A stretch of 14,426 bases of DNA from Burkholderiaceae bacterium. Lineage in GTDB: Bacteria > Pseudomonadota > Gammaproteobacteria > Burkholderiales > Burkholderiaceae_C. The notes beneath the pieces were generated by a model that was not told where the DNA came from, searched no databases, and saw only the letters and a list, made by a program, of their open reading frames with translations. The translations under genes and the position numbers were made by a program. This document shows, one piece after another, positions 1 through 7,112 of this stretch (its first letter is position 1; each line of letters begins with the position of its first letter). The stretch covers positions 1 to 14,426 of the forward strand of contig JAISNB010000106.1 of assembly GCA_031276435.1 (NCBI GenBank), read 5' to 3'.

Positions 1-44
1 CCCCTGCGGCTGATGGTTTCATGAACGATGGAGTTTCAAGATGA
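1..44 (+). CDS. 3' end of a gene entering from the left (possible toxin partner of the immunity-like gene)
   Basis: Only the tail could be inside the window. In the third frame, codons run from the left edge to a TGA at 42-44 and would encode a protein ending PADGFMNDGVSR. This stop overlaps the ATG of the next gene as ATGA, the usual sign of translational coupling. The other plus frames also stop quickly (TGA at 22-24 and at 11-13), so the frame is not proved. If the downstream gene is a colicin D-type immunity gene, the expected neighbour here is the matching toxin, for example the C-terminal nuclease of a bacteriocin, CdiA or Rhs protein. Nothing in these few residues identifies a toxin. 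Confidence 0.3.
   Translation, partial: PAADGFMNDGVSR
30..33 (+). promoter_or_regulatory. Ribosome binding site of the immunity-like gene
   Basis: GGAG lies 7 bases before the ATG at 41. It supports that start and suggests the small gene is translated efficiently even though it overlaps the preceding frame. Confidence 0.55.
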
Positions 45-322
45 GTCAAGACCTCGTGGCTTTTGTCCATGAATTCCTGGGCAATCCGTATGATTGTTCA
101 GAGTTTTGTGACGATTACATTCGGCGCTGGAAAGAGGAGCGGGGCGGGACGCTTACGCATGACGACGCGAGAACCAGTGAGGCGCTGTCCACCATTTTCT
201 GTCTGGCTGATTTGTTCAATCCCTGTGAGGACCGGGAAGACTATGAGCTTGACGAGCAAGGCTTGCGTCTGAAGGTGTCCGAGGCGATCAGGGGTTGCCG
301 CCCAGACTTGCCGCCGGATTAG
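41..322 (+). CDS. Colicin D immunity-like protein (93 aa)
   Basis: The protein is small, acidic and without a signal peptide or membrane segment, so probably cytoplasmic. It aligns along its length with my recollection of the 87-residue colicin D immunity protein (Colicin_immun family). Shared features are an N-terminal FL...EF...R..ER stretch, a central EAL/EEL helix, and above all the C-terminal pattern F-x-P-x-x-D-R-x-x-Y-E-[IL]-D-x-x-G-L-[KR]-x-x-V, seen here as DLFNPCEDREDYELDEQGLR. The family binds and blocks a cognate nuclease; colicin D cleaves the anticodon loop of arginine tRNAs. The start has a GGAG site and overlaps an upstream stop as ATGA. By hand count the gene is about 55% GC, clearly below its neighbours, which suggests transfer. 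Its stop overlaps that of ureC. It could be an orphan immunity gene or one linked to a contact-dependent or Rhs toxin. The target toxin cannot be seen. Confidence 0.65.
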   Translation: MSQDLVAFVHEFLGNPYDCSEFCDDYIRRWKEERGGTLTHDDARTSEALSTIFCLADLFNPCEDREDYELDEQGLRLKVSEAIRGCRPDLPPD

Positions 323-2037
323 AACAGGAAGTACCGCTGCGCCAATGGCAAGGAGGTGGCGGGTTGGCAGGTGAGCAGCTCGCCATCGGCGCGCACGGCG
401 TAGGTCTGGGGGTCGATTTCCATGACCGGCAGCGCGTTGTTGTGGATCAGGTGCTGTTTGCGGATGCCGCGGATGTTTTTGGCGACGGCCACGGTTTTGC
501 GCAGGCCGTAGCGCGCGGGTGCGTCTTGCGCGAGCGCGGCTTGCGAGACAAAGGTGAGGGCGCTTTTGGCGGTGGCCGCGCCAAAGGCGCCAAACATGGG
601 CCGGTAGTGCACGGGTTGCGGGGTGGGGATGCTGGCGTTGGCATCCCCCATGGCGGCCATGGCGATGCTGCCGCCTTTGAGGATGGCAAAGGGTTTGACG
701 CCAAAGAAGGCGGGTTTCCAGATGACGATGTCGGCCCATTTGCCCGCTTCGAGGCTGCCCACTTCGTGGCTGATGCCGTGCGCGATGGCCGGGTTGATGG
801 TGTATTTGGCGATGTAGCGTTTGGCGCGGAAGTTGTCGTTGCGCGCTGTGTCTTGCGCCAGCGCGCCGCGCTGCGCTTTCATTTTGTGCGCGGTTTGCCA
901 GGTGCGGATGATGACTTCGCCCACGCGGCCCATGGCCTGGCTGTCAGAGCTGAACATGCTGATGGCGCCCAGGTCGTGCAGGATGTCTTCGGCGGCAATG
1001 GTTTCCTTGCGGATGCGGCTTTCGGCAAAGGCCAGGTCTTCGGCAATGGCGGCGTCAAGGTGGTGGCAGACCATCAGCATGTCCACGTGTTCGTCGAGGG
1101 TGTTGACGGTGTAGGGCATGGTGGGGTTGGTGGACGAGGGCAGGAAGTTTTCCTGGCCCACGACTTTGAGGATGTCGGGCGCGTGGCCGCCGCCAGCGCC
1201 TTCGGTGTGGAAGGCGCAGATGCCGCGGCCCCGAGTGGCGGCGATGGTGTTTTCGACAAAGCCCGATTCGTTGAGCGTGTCCGAGTGGATGGCCACTTGC
1301 ACGTCGGTGGCGTCGGCCACGCTCAGGCAGTTGTCGATGGCCGATGGCGTGGTGCCCCAGTCTTCGTGCAGTTTGAGGCCAATGACGCCCGCTTGCACCT
1401 GTTCGTGCAGCGCCGCGGGCTGGCTGGCGTTGCCTTTGCCCAGAAAGCCCAGGTTCATGGGGAAGGCGTCAGCGGCTTGCAGCATGCGCTCGATGTGCCA
1501 GGCGCCGGGTGTGCAGGTGGTGGCAAAGGTGCCGGTGGCCGGGCCGGTGCCGCCGCCGATCATGGTGGTGACGCCGCTGGCGAGCGCCTCTTCGATTTGC
1601 TGCGGGCAGATGAAGTGGATGTGGCTGTCGATGCCGCCAGCGGTGACGATGTGGCCTTCGCAACTGATGATTTCGGTGCCGGGGCCGATGATGATGTCCA
1701 CACCGGGCTGGGTGTCGGGGTTGCCCGCTTTGCCGATGGCGTGGATGCGCCCGTCCTTGAGGCCGATGTCGGCTTTGACGATGCCCCAGTGGTCGAGGAT
1801 GAGCGCGTTGGTCAGCACCGTGTCCATGGCGCCTTGCGCGCGCGCGCGCTGGCTTTGCGCCATGCCGTCGCGGATGGTTTTGCCGCCGCCGAATTTGACT
1901 TCTTCGCCATAGCCGCCAGCGCGCAAGGTGTAGTCGTCTTCTACTTCGATCACCAGATCGGTGTCGGCCAGGCGCACGCGGTCGCCCACGGTGGGGCCAA
2001 AAATTTCAGCATAGGCGCGGCGAGTCAGCGTGACCAT
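319..2037 (-). CDS. ureC: Urease subunit alpha (UreC)
   Basis: Catalytic subunit of the nickel enzyme that hydrolyses urea to ammonia and carbamate in the cytoplasm. At 572 residues it has the normal bacterial length and is uninterrupted from MVTLTRRAYAEIFGPTVGDR to the typical end LPLAQRYFLF. The whole active site is visible: nickel ligands H139 and H141 (SHIHF), carbamylated lysine K222 (GLKLHEDWG), H251, H277 and D365 (SSDSQAMGR), substrate or catalytic residues H224 and R341, and the flap MVCHH with C324 and H325. These match Klebsiella urease numbering plus five. An AAAGG lies about 12 bases before the ATG. It is the last gene of the ureA-J-B-C operon, 67 bases after ureB. No ureE follows; instead its TAA overlaps the stop of a convergent gene. 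Confidence 0.98.
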   Translation of the reverse strand: MVTLTRRAYAEIFGPTVGDRVRLADTDLVIEVEDDYTLRAGGYGEEVKFGGGKTIRDGMAQSQRARAQGAMDTVLTNALILDHWGIVKADIGLKDGRIHAIGKAGNPDTQPGVDIIIGPGTEIISCEGHIVTAGGIDSHIHFICPQQIEEALASGVTTMIGGGTGPATGTFATTCTPGAWHIERMLQAADAFPMNLGFLGKGNASQPAALHEQVQAGVIGLKLHEDWGTTPSAIDNCLSVADATDVQVAIHSDTLNESGFVENTIAATRGRGICAFHTEGAGGGHAPDILKVVGQENFLPSSTNPTMPYTVNTLDEHVDMLMVCHHLDAAIAEDLAFAESRIRKETIAAEDILHDLGAISMFSSDSQAMGRVGEVIIRTWQTAHKMKAQRGALAQDTARNDNFRAKRYIAKYTINPAIAHGISHEVGSLEAGKWADIVIWKPAFFGVKPFAILKGGSIAMAAMGDANASIPTPQPVHYRPMFGAFGAATAKSALTFVSQAALAQDAPARYGLRKTVAVAKNIRGIRKQHLIHNNALPVMEIDPQTYAVRADGELLTCQPATSLPLAQRYFLF

Positions 2038-2104
2038 GGCGGGGTTCTACCTTTGTTGCGGGGGCGTTTTCTTGAACGGGGCGGGAAAAGTCGGATTGGC
2101 CAAC

Positions 2105-2413
2105 TCAATCAAGCTGGCCCTGCACCATGCCGCGAAAGCCGTGGATTTTTCGCTCGCCCGCGAAGGCGATGAGTTCCACGGTGCGCTGCTGGCCGGGTTC
2201 AAAGCGCACGGCCAGGCCCGATCCGATGTTGAGCCGCATGCCGCGCGCGGCGGCGCGGTCGAAGTGCAGCGCGCCGTTGGTTTCGGCAAAGTGGTAGTGC
2301 GAGCCAACCTGGATGGGCCGGTCGGCCGTGTTCTTGACCACCAGTCGGAGCGCGCGGCGACCGGGGTTGAGCGTGTGTTCGCCTTCGTCGATGAGCATTT
2401 CGCCGGGTGTCAT
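2105..2413 (-). CDS. ureB: Urease subunit beta (UreB)
   Basis: Structural subunit of the urease trimer of heterotrimers; it has no active-site residues but packs around UreC and UreA. The 102-residue length is standard. It starts MTPGEMLIDEG, the usual beginning of the family, and carries the conserved core RPIQVGSHYHFAETN (about residues 33-47), the AVRFEPGQ strand (about 68-75) and the terminal GFRGMVQGQLD. The start has no strong Shine-Dalgarno motif; the preceding bases are GC-rich. It lies 21 bases after ureJ and 67 bases before ureC on the same strand, consistent with one transcript. It is a separate gene, not fused to ureA as in Helicobacter. Confidence 0.97.
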   Translation of the reverse strand: MTPGEMLIDEGEHTLNPGRRALRLVVKNTADRPIQVGSHYHFAETNGALHFDRAAARGMRLNIGSGLAVRFEPGQQRTVELIAFAGERKIHGFRGMVQGQLD

Positions 2414-2434
2414 GGGGTGCGTGCGCGCTTATAT

Positions 2435-3031
2435 CTAGAGGACCATTTTCAGCAGCAGCGCCGATCCGAGCAGCGCCACAGAGCCGCCTGCCGAAGCGCT
2501 CAGCCAGCGGCGCTGGCGCTGCATCCACAGGCCCAGCGCGATGCCCGCCAGATGCAGGCTGGCCGTGGCGATGAGCATGCCCGCCAGCGCGCCCGCGGCG
2601 CCGTCGCCAGCCAGTTCAAGGCCGTGCGCCGCGCCGTGGAAGAAGGCAAATCCGGCGGCAATCAGCGCAGCGCCCCAGAGCGGCACTTTGGCGCGGGTGG
2701 CCACCAGCAGGCCCACGGCCAGCAGCGAGGCGGCAATCATCGGCTCGACGGCGGGCACCGCCAGGCCCGCAAAGCCCACCAGCGCGCCTGCGGCCAGCAG
2801 CGCCACAAAGGCCAGGGGCGCAACCCAGAGGCGGCGCAGTGCCAGGGCGCTCCAGATGCCCACGGCCAGCATGGCGGCCAGGTGATCCAGCCCCGTGAGC
2901 GGGTGCAGCAGGCCGCTGAGAAAGCCGGTGTGCGCGTCGTGCTGCGCAAAAGCGCCGGGGTGGGCGTGCGCCAGCGCGGAAATTGCGGCGAGCAACGCGG
3001 CGATGAACAGGTGCTTGTGCTTGATTGGCAT
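2435..3031 (-). CDS. ureJ: HupE/UreJ family nickel permease or accessory membrane protein
   Basis: The 198-residue protein has an N-terminal hydrophobic segment with a possible signal cleavage near ALAHAH (residues 19-24), followed by about six more hydrophobic helices. It carries the HupE/UreJ signature: HPG at 24-26, then HPLTGLDH at 43-50, followed by MLAVGIW, and the histidine-rich helix FFHGAAHGLEL at 130-140. Members of this family bring nickel or cobalt into the cell to supply hydrogenase or urease. The position between ureA and ureB, 42 bases after ureA, ties it to nickel supply for this urease. It is an accessory protein, not an enzyme subunit, and metal specificity cannot be read from the sequence. 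Confidence 0.93.
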   Translation of the reverse strand: MPIKHKHLFIAALLAAISALAHAHPGAFAQHDAHTGFLSGLLHPLTGLDHLAAMLAVGIWSALALRRLWVAPLAFVALLAAGALVGFAGLAVPAVEPMIAASLLAVGLLVATRAKVPLWGAALIAAGFAFFHGAAHGLELAGDGAAGALAGMLIATASLHLAGIALGLWMQRQRRWLSASAGGSVALLGSALLLKMVL

Positions 3032-3073
3032 GGTGTCGTCGGGTTTTCGGTTTTGGGGTGTTTGTTGCGGGGA

Positions 3074-3376
3074 CTAGACGATGGGCTGGTGCACGGTGAC
3101 CAGTTTGGTGCCATCGGGGAAGGTGGCTTCCACCTGAACGTCGGCAATCATTTCGGCAACGCCGTCCATCACGTCGGCGCGGCCAAGCAGCGTGCGCGCG
3201 GCGCTCATGAGCGCGGCAACGCTTTCGCCGCCGCGCGCGCCTTCCATCACAAAGGCGCTGATGAGGGCCACGGCTTCGGGGTAATTGAGCTTGAGGCCGC
3301 GCGCCTTGCGCCGCTCGGCCAGCAGCGCGGCGGTAAACAGCAGCAGCTTGTCTTTTTCGCGAGGCGTCAGTTCCAT
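3074..3376 (-). CDS. ureA: Urease subunit gamma (UreA)
   Basis: The smallest urease structural subunit, 100 residues, the standard length. It begins MELTPREKDKLLLFTAALLA and includes the conserved GLKLNYPEAVALISAFVMEGAR stretch (written here only to name it; about residues 27-48) and the end PDGTKLVTVHQPIV. The frame stays open upstream to 3592, but those 72 extra codons look non-coding and would run over the start of the divergent gene, so the ATG at 3374-3376 is chosen. A weak GAG lies just upstream. It is the first gene of the urease operon in this window. In many related bacteria ureD precedes ureA; here the neighbour is the divergent permease-kinase gene, 145 bases away, so the operon promoter should lie between them. 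Confidence 0.97.
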   Translation of the reverse strand: MELTPREKDKLLLFTAALLAERRKARGLKLNYPEAVALISAFVMEGARGGESVAALMSAARTLLGRADVMDGVAEMIADVQVEATFPDGTKLVTVHQPIV

Positions 3377-3521
3377 GGTCTCGAAGGCGGCAGCGTCAGG
3401 GGTTGTGGGCGATGGGTTATTTTGTCTTATTGGACGCGCGCGGCGCATCTTGCGCGATACGCCATATGGCGCATGCCAGAGGGCGGTGCGGCGCGGGCAA
3501 TCGGGGCTATGCTCTTGGCCC
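3377..3521. promoter_or_regulatory. Divergent control region between ureA and the permease-kinase gene
   Basis: This 145-base region separates two genes read in opposite directions, so it must hold the promoters for both the urease operon and the sensor operon unless either is transcribed from inside the other. It is relatively AT-rich at about 3414-3432 (a run with TTATTTTGTCTTATTGG) compared with the flanks. I could not find a convincing -35/-10 pair on either strand or a good sigma-54 site. The clearest element is the palindrome listed separately. Confidence 0.5.
3460..3471. promoter_or_regulatory. Perfect 12-bp palindrome CGCCATATGGCG, candidate operator
   Basis: The twelve bases equal their own reverse complement. 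Beyond one mismatch on each side the symmetry continues for two more bases (AT and AT), giving an imperfect 18-bp symmetric site at about 3457-3474. It sits 50 bases from the permease-kinase start and 83 bases from the ureA start, a suitable place for a dimeric regulator acting on both genes. LuxR-type regulators bind symmetric sites of about this size, so the regulator encoded at 7109-8128 is one candidate. This is positional inference; a GC-rich genome also makes chance palindromes. Confidence 0.35.
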
Positions 3522-6500
3522 ATGTGCGCCGCGCAAAATCCCGCCGAAGCCCCTTTGCCGCCCGACGGCGACGCGCCACTGCGCATCGTCAAAATCCGGC
3601 GCGATTACAACAGTTGGGTCGCGCGCGAGACGATCGAGGATTACGCGCTGCGCTTTACGCCCGTGCGCTTTCGCCGCTGGTCGGCGCTGCGCGTTGCCAA
3701 CACGGCGTTTGGCGCGGCGGCGTTTCTGGTGCTGGAAGCGGTGGGCGCCACGCTGCTGGTGCAGTACGGTTTTGTCAACGCGCTCTGGGCCATCCTGGCG
3801 ACGGGGCTGATTATTTTTCTGGCGGGCTGGCCGATCAGCGTGTACGCGGCGCGCTATGGCGTGGACATGGATCTGCTCACGCGCGGCGCGGGTTTTGGCT
3901 ACATCGGATCGACGCTCACATCGCTCATCTACGCCAGTTTCACCTTCATCTTTTTCGCGCTGGAAGCGGCGGTGATGGCCTATGCGCTGGAGCTGGCGCT
4001 GTCCATTCCGCCCCGGTGGGGTTATCTGATTTGCGCGCTGGTGGTCATTCCGCTGGTCACGCATGGCGTGTCGGCCATCAACCGCTTGCAGGCCTGGACG
4101 CAGCCGCTGTGGCTGGCCATGCTGGCGGCGCCCTACGTGGCGGTGCTGGTGGTCAATCCGCGGGTTTTTGCCGACATCGCGCACTACGGCGGCAGCGGCG
4201 GGCAGGGCGCGGCGTTTCAATGGCCGCTGTTTGGCGCGGCACTGACGGTGGGCGTTGCGCTGATTACGCAAATGGGCGAGCAGGCCGATTACCTGCGCTT
4301 CATGCCTGAGCGCACGGCGCAAAACCGCCGCGCCTGGTGGGCCGCCGTGATGCTGGGCGGGCCGGGCTGGGTGGTGCTGGGCGTGGCCAAGATGCTTGGC
4401 GGCGCGCTGCTGGCGTATCTGGTGATCGCGCACGCGGCGGTGCCCGCGGCGCGCGCGGTCGATCCCAACCAGATGTATCTGGCCGCGTATGAATACGTGT
4501 TTCCCGGCCACGGCCTGGTGGCGGTGATGGCCACGGCGCTGTTCGTGGTGATCTCGCAACTGAAGATCAACGTGACCAACGCCTATGCCGGATCGCTGGC
4601 GTGGTCCAACTTCTTCTCGCGGCTGGCGCACAGCCATCCGGGCCGCGCCGTGTGGGTGGTGTTCAACACGCTGATCGCCTTCATGCTGATGGAGATGGAT
4701 GTGTTCCAGGCGCTGGGCGAGGTGCTTGGCCTGTACTCCAACGTCGCCATTGCCTGGATCATGGCCGTGGTGGCCGATCTGGTCATCAACAAGCCGCTGG
4801 GCCTGTCGCCGCCGGGCATCGAGTTCAAACGCGCGCATCTGTACGACATCAACCCGGTGGGCGTGGGCGCCATGGGGCTGGCATCGGTCATCTCGGTGGC
4901 GGCCTACTTTGGCGTTTTCGGGCCGCTGGCGCAGGCGTTTTCGGCGCTGGTCGCCATGGCGGTGGCCCTGGTGGGCGCGCCGCTGATTGCCTGGGCCACG
5001 CGCTCGCGCTACTACATCGCCCGGCACAACCAGGAGGCGCATGCGCACGCGCAAGGCGATCGGGCCGATGGCGCGCCGCCATCGCCGCCGCCCCGCGCGG
5101 GAATGCTGCGCTGCGTGATCTGCGAGCGCGAATACGAAGCGCCCGACATGGCGCAATGCCCCGCCTACGGCGGCCCCATTTGCTCGCTGTGCTGCACGCT
5201 GGACGCGCGCTGCGACGACCTGTGCAAACCCCAGGCCAGCCTGGCGCGGCAGTGGCCCGCCCTGCTGCAATGCGTGCTGCCCCGTCGCCTGTGGCCCGCG
5301 CTGCACTCCGGCCTGAGCCACTTTTTGCTGCTCATGCTGCTGCTCGCGCCCCTGCTGGCGGCGGTGCTGGCGCTGATCTACCGGCAAGAACTGGCGGCCC
5401 TGGGCACAACCGCGCCCGGCAACGCCGCGGCGGCTGCCGCGCTGCGCGGCGGATTCATCAACGCCTACCTGATCCTGTTGCTCATTGGCGGCATCGTCGT
5501 CTGGTGGATGGCACTGGCCCACACCAGCCGCAAAGTGGCGCAAGAAGAATCGCTGCGCCAGAGCGGGTTGCTGGTCAGCGAGATTGCGCTGCACCGCAAA
5601 ACCGACGCCGCCCTGCAACGCGCGCGCGAACAGGCCGAACAAGCCAACCAGGCCAAAACGCGCTACATCAGCACCATCAGTCACGAGCTGCGCACGCCGC
5701 TCAACTCCATACTGGGCTACGCGCAACTGCTGGCCGACGACGCCAGCGTGCCGCCGCACCGGCGGCAGGCCGTGCGCGTCATCCAGCGCGGCGGCGAGCA
5801 TTTGATGTCGCTCATCGAAGGCACGCTCGACATCGCGCGCATCGAAGCGGGCAAACTCACACTGGAAAAAACCCCGCTGCGCTTTGTGGACACCATTGCC
5901 GAAGTGGCCCGCATGTTCGAGCTGCAAGCCGCTGAAAAAGACCTGCGTTTCGTGCTTGACATGGCAGGGCGCATGCCCGAAGTGGTGCGCGGCGATGCCA
6001 AACGCTTGCAACAAGTGCTGATGAACCTGCTGGGCAACGCCATCAAATTCACGCAACAGGGACAAATCAGCCTGCGCGTGCGCTACCAGGGCGAAATCGC
6101 CACGATCGAAGTGCGCGACACCGGCTGCGGCATGAGCGCGAGCGAACTGGCGCGCGTATTCGAACCTTTCGCGCGCGCCGCCAGAGCGGCCACCGGCGCC
6201 GCGCCCGGCGCGGGCCTGGGCCTGACCATTGCGGGCATGCTGGTGGCGCTGATGGGCGGCGAACTGACGGCCAGCAGCCAGATCGGGCAGGGATCGGTAT
6301 TCCGGCTCAAACTGTTCCTGCCCGAAGCGCCGCCCGAAACGGCCACCGCCGGCGCTGCCGCCTTGCCCGGCGGCGACGCCAGCGCGCCGCGCCGCCTGGG
6401 CTACGAAGGCCGCCGCCAGCGCGTGCTGACCGTCGACAACGAAGAAGCCGACCGCCGCCTCATTGCGCAATGGCTGGAACCCCTGGGCTTTGAAGTGCGC

Positions 6501-7112
6501 GAAGCCGCCAACGGCCACGAGGCGCTGGACATGCTGGAAGCCGGTTTCCAGCCCGACGTCATCCTCATGGACCTGGCCATGCCGGGCATCGACGGCTGGG
6601 AAACCCTGCGCCGCATTCGCGCGCTCGGCGGTGATGGCCCGTCGCCATCGTCGCCGCCGCACTGCGCCGTCGTTTCATCCAACGCCTTCGACCGAGGCCT
6701 GCCCAACGACGCGGGCATCGCCGCCGCCGACTACTTCATCAAACCCGTGCGCCTCAACGACCTGCTGGCCTGGCTGCAAAACCGCCTGCAACTGACCTGG
6801 CGCACGCAAACCAGCGGCGCCAACGCGCCCGCCGCGCACGATCCCGCCAGCGCCGCACCCGCCGCCGCCATGCGCCTGCCACCGTCAGGAGAGGCGCTGC
6901 AAACACTGGCGCAAGCCGTCAGCGTGGGCTACTACCGGGGCGTACTCAAGGCGCTGGACGCACTGGCCGCGCAGCACCCCGAATGCGCCGCGTTTGTCGA
7001 ACACGCGCGCGCGCTGGCTGGCCAGTTCCGCATGGACGCGCTGGCCGATCTGCTGCAACAAACCGACAACGCCGCCGCCGCAACCCATCCGCCGAAGGAG
7101 CACCCGCCATGA
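3522..7112 (+). CDS. NCS1-type permease fused to hybrid histidine kinase/response regulator (1196 aa)
   Basis: One continuous frame joins a transporter to a sensor kinase. About residues 22-495 form a multi-helix NCS1 (purine-cytosine permease type) domain, with VDMDLLTRGAGFGYIGS as a recognisable segment. Residues 528-569 are a cysteine cluster (C531, C534, C546, C554, C557, C558, C564, C568). Two further helices (about 600-622 and 648-668) flank a short loop. A coiled coil leads to HisKA with H721 in SHELRTPLN, then HATPase with N835/N839, DTGCGM at 866-871 and GLGL near 900. The receiver has D972, E974, phosphoacceptor D1017 and K1074. About 1105-1196 is a helical tail. Presumably the permease part senses or carries a nucleobase-like compound and the kinase phosphorylates the downstream regulator. 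ATG 3522 is chosen as the first start after the divergent region; it has no clear ribosome site. The frame is open back to 3285, but that overlaps ureA. CbrA-type SSF-kinase fusions are a known parallel. Confidence 0.9.
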   Translation: MCAAQNPAEAPLPPDGDAPLRIVKIRRDYNSWVARETIEDYALRFTPVRFRRWSALRVANTAFGAAAFLVLEAVGATLLVQYGFVNALWAILATGLIIFLAGWPISVYAARYGVDMDLLTRGAGFGYIGSTLTSLIYASFTFIFFALEAAVMAYALELALSIPPRWGYLICALVVIPLVTHGVSAINRLQAWTQPLWLAMLAAPYVAVLVVNPRVFADIAHYGGSGGQGAAFQWPLFGAALTVGVALITQMGEQADYLRFMPERTAQNRRAWWAAVMLGGPGWVVLGVAKMLGGALLAYLVIAHAAVPAARAVDPNQMYLAAYEYVFPGHGLVAVMATALFVVISQLKINVTNAYAGSLAWSNFFSRLAHSHPGRAVWVVFNTLIAFMLMEMDVFQALGEVLGLYSNVAIAWIMAVVADLVINKPLGLSPPGIEFKRAHLYDINPVGVGAMGLASVISVAAYFGVFGPLAQAFSALVAMAVALVGAPLIAWATRSRYYIARHNQEAHAHAQGDRADGAPPSPPPRAGMLRCVICEREYEAPDMAQCPAYGGPICSLCCTLDARCDDLCKPQASLARQWPALLQCVLPRRLWPALHSGLSHFLLLMLLLAPLLAAVLALIYRQELAALGTTAPGNAAAAAALRGGFINAYLILLLIGGIVVWWMALAHTSRKVAQEESLRQSGLLVSEIALHRKTDAALQRAREQAEQANQAKTRYISTISHELRTPLNSILGYAQLLADDASVPPHRRQAVRVIQRGGEHLMSLIEGTLDIARIEAGKLTLEKTPLRFVDTIAEVARMFELQAAEKDLRFVLDMAGRMPEVVRGDAKRLQQVLMNLLGNAIKFTQQGQISLRVRYQGEIATIEVRDTGCGMSASELARVFEPFARAARAATGAAPGAGLGLTIAGMLVALMGGELTASSQIGQGSVFRLKLFLPEAPPETATAGAAALPGGDASAPRRLGYEGRRQRVLTVDNEEADRRLIAQWLEPLGFEVREAANGHEALDMLEAGFQPDVILMDLAMPGIDGWETLRRIRALGGDGPSPSSPPHCAVVSSNAFDRGLPNDAGIAAADYFIKPVRLNDLLAWLQNRLQLTWRTQTSGANAPAAHDPASAAPAAAMRLPPSGEALQTLAQAVSVGYYRGVLKALDALAAQHPECAAFVEHARALAGQFRMDALADLLQQTDNAAAATHPPKEHPP
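7095..7100 (+). promoter_or_regulatory. Strong ribosome binding site of the response regulator gene
   Basis: AAGGAG lies inside the last codons of the kinase gene, 8 bases before the ATG at 7109. It decides the start against the in-frame ATG nine bases later and shows that the regulator is translated with the kinase. Confidence 0.8.

Noticed and set aside
295..2172. Long plus-strand open frame opposite ureC
   Set aside because: It is antisense to a fully conserved urease gene, rich in Gly/Ala/Val/Asp as expected for the reverse reading of a GC-rich gene, and matches no family.
3508..3513. TATGCT as -10 box for the permease-kinase gene
   Set aside because: It lies only 8 bases before the ATG and has no matching -35; it would demand a leaderless transcript.
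3377..3521. Possible sigma-54 promoter (TGGC-like and GC elements near 3450-3480)
   Set aside because: The spacing between the GG and GC elements does not fit the required ten bases on either strand.
2030..4309. Long plus-strand open frame across ureB, ureJ, ureA and the start of the permease-kinase gene
   Set aside because: It spans several real genes on both strands and has low-complexity composition; an artefact of high GC.
3507..6662. Open frame of more than 1000 codons on the minus strand opposite the permease-kinase gene
   Set aside because: The plus strand has unmistakable permease, kinase and receiver motifs; the reverse frame is rich in Arg, His and Gln and shows no domain.
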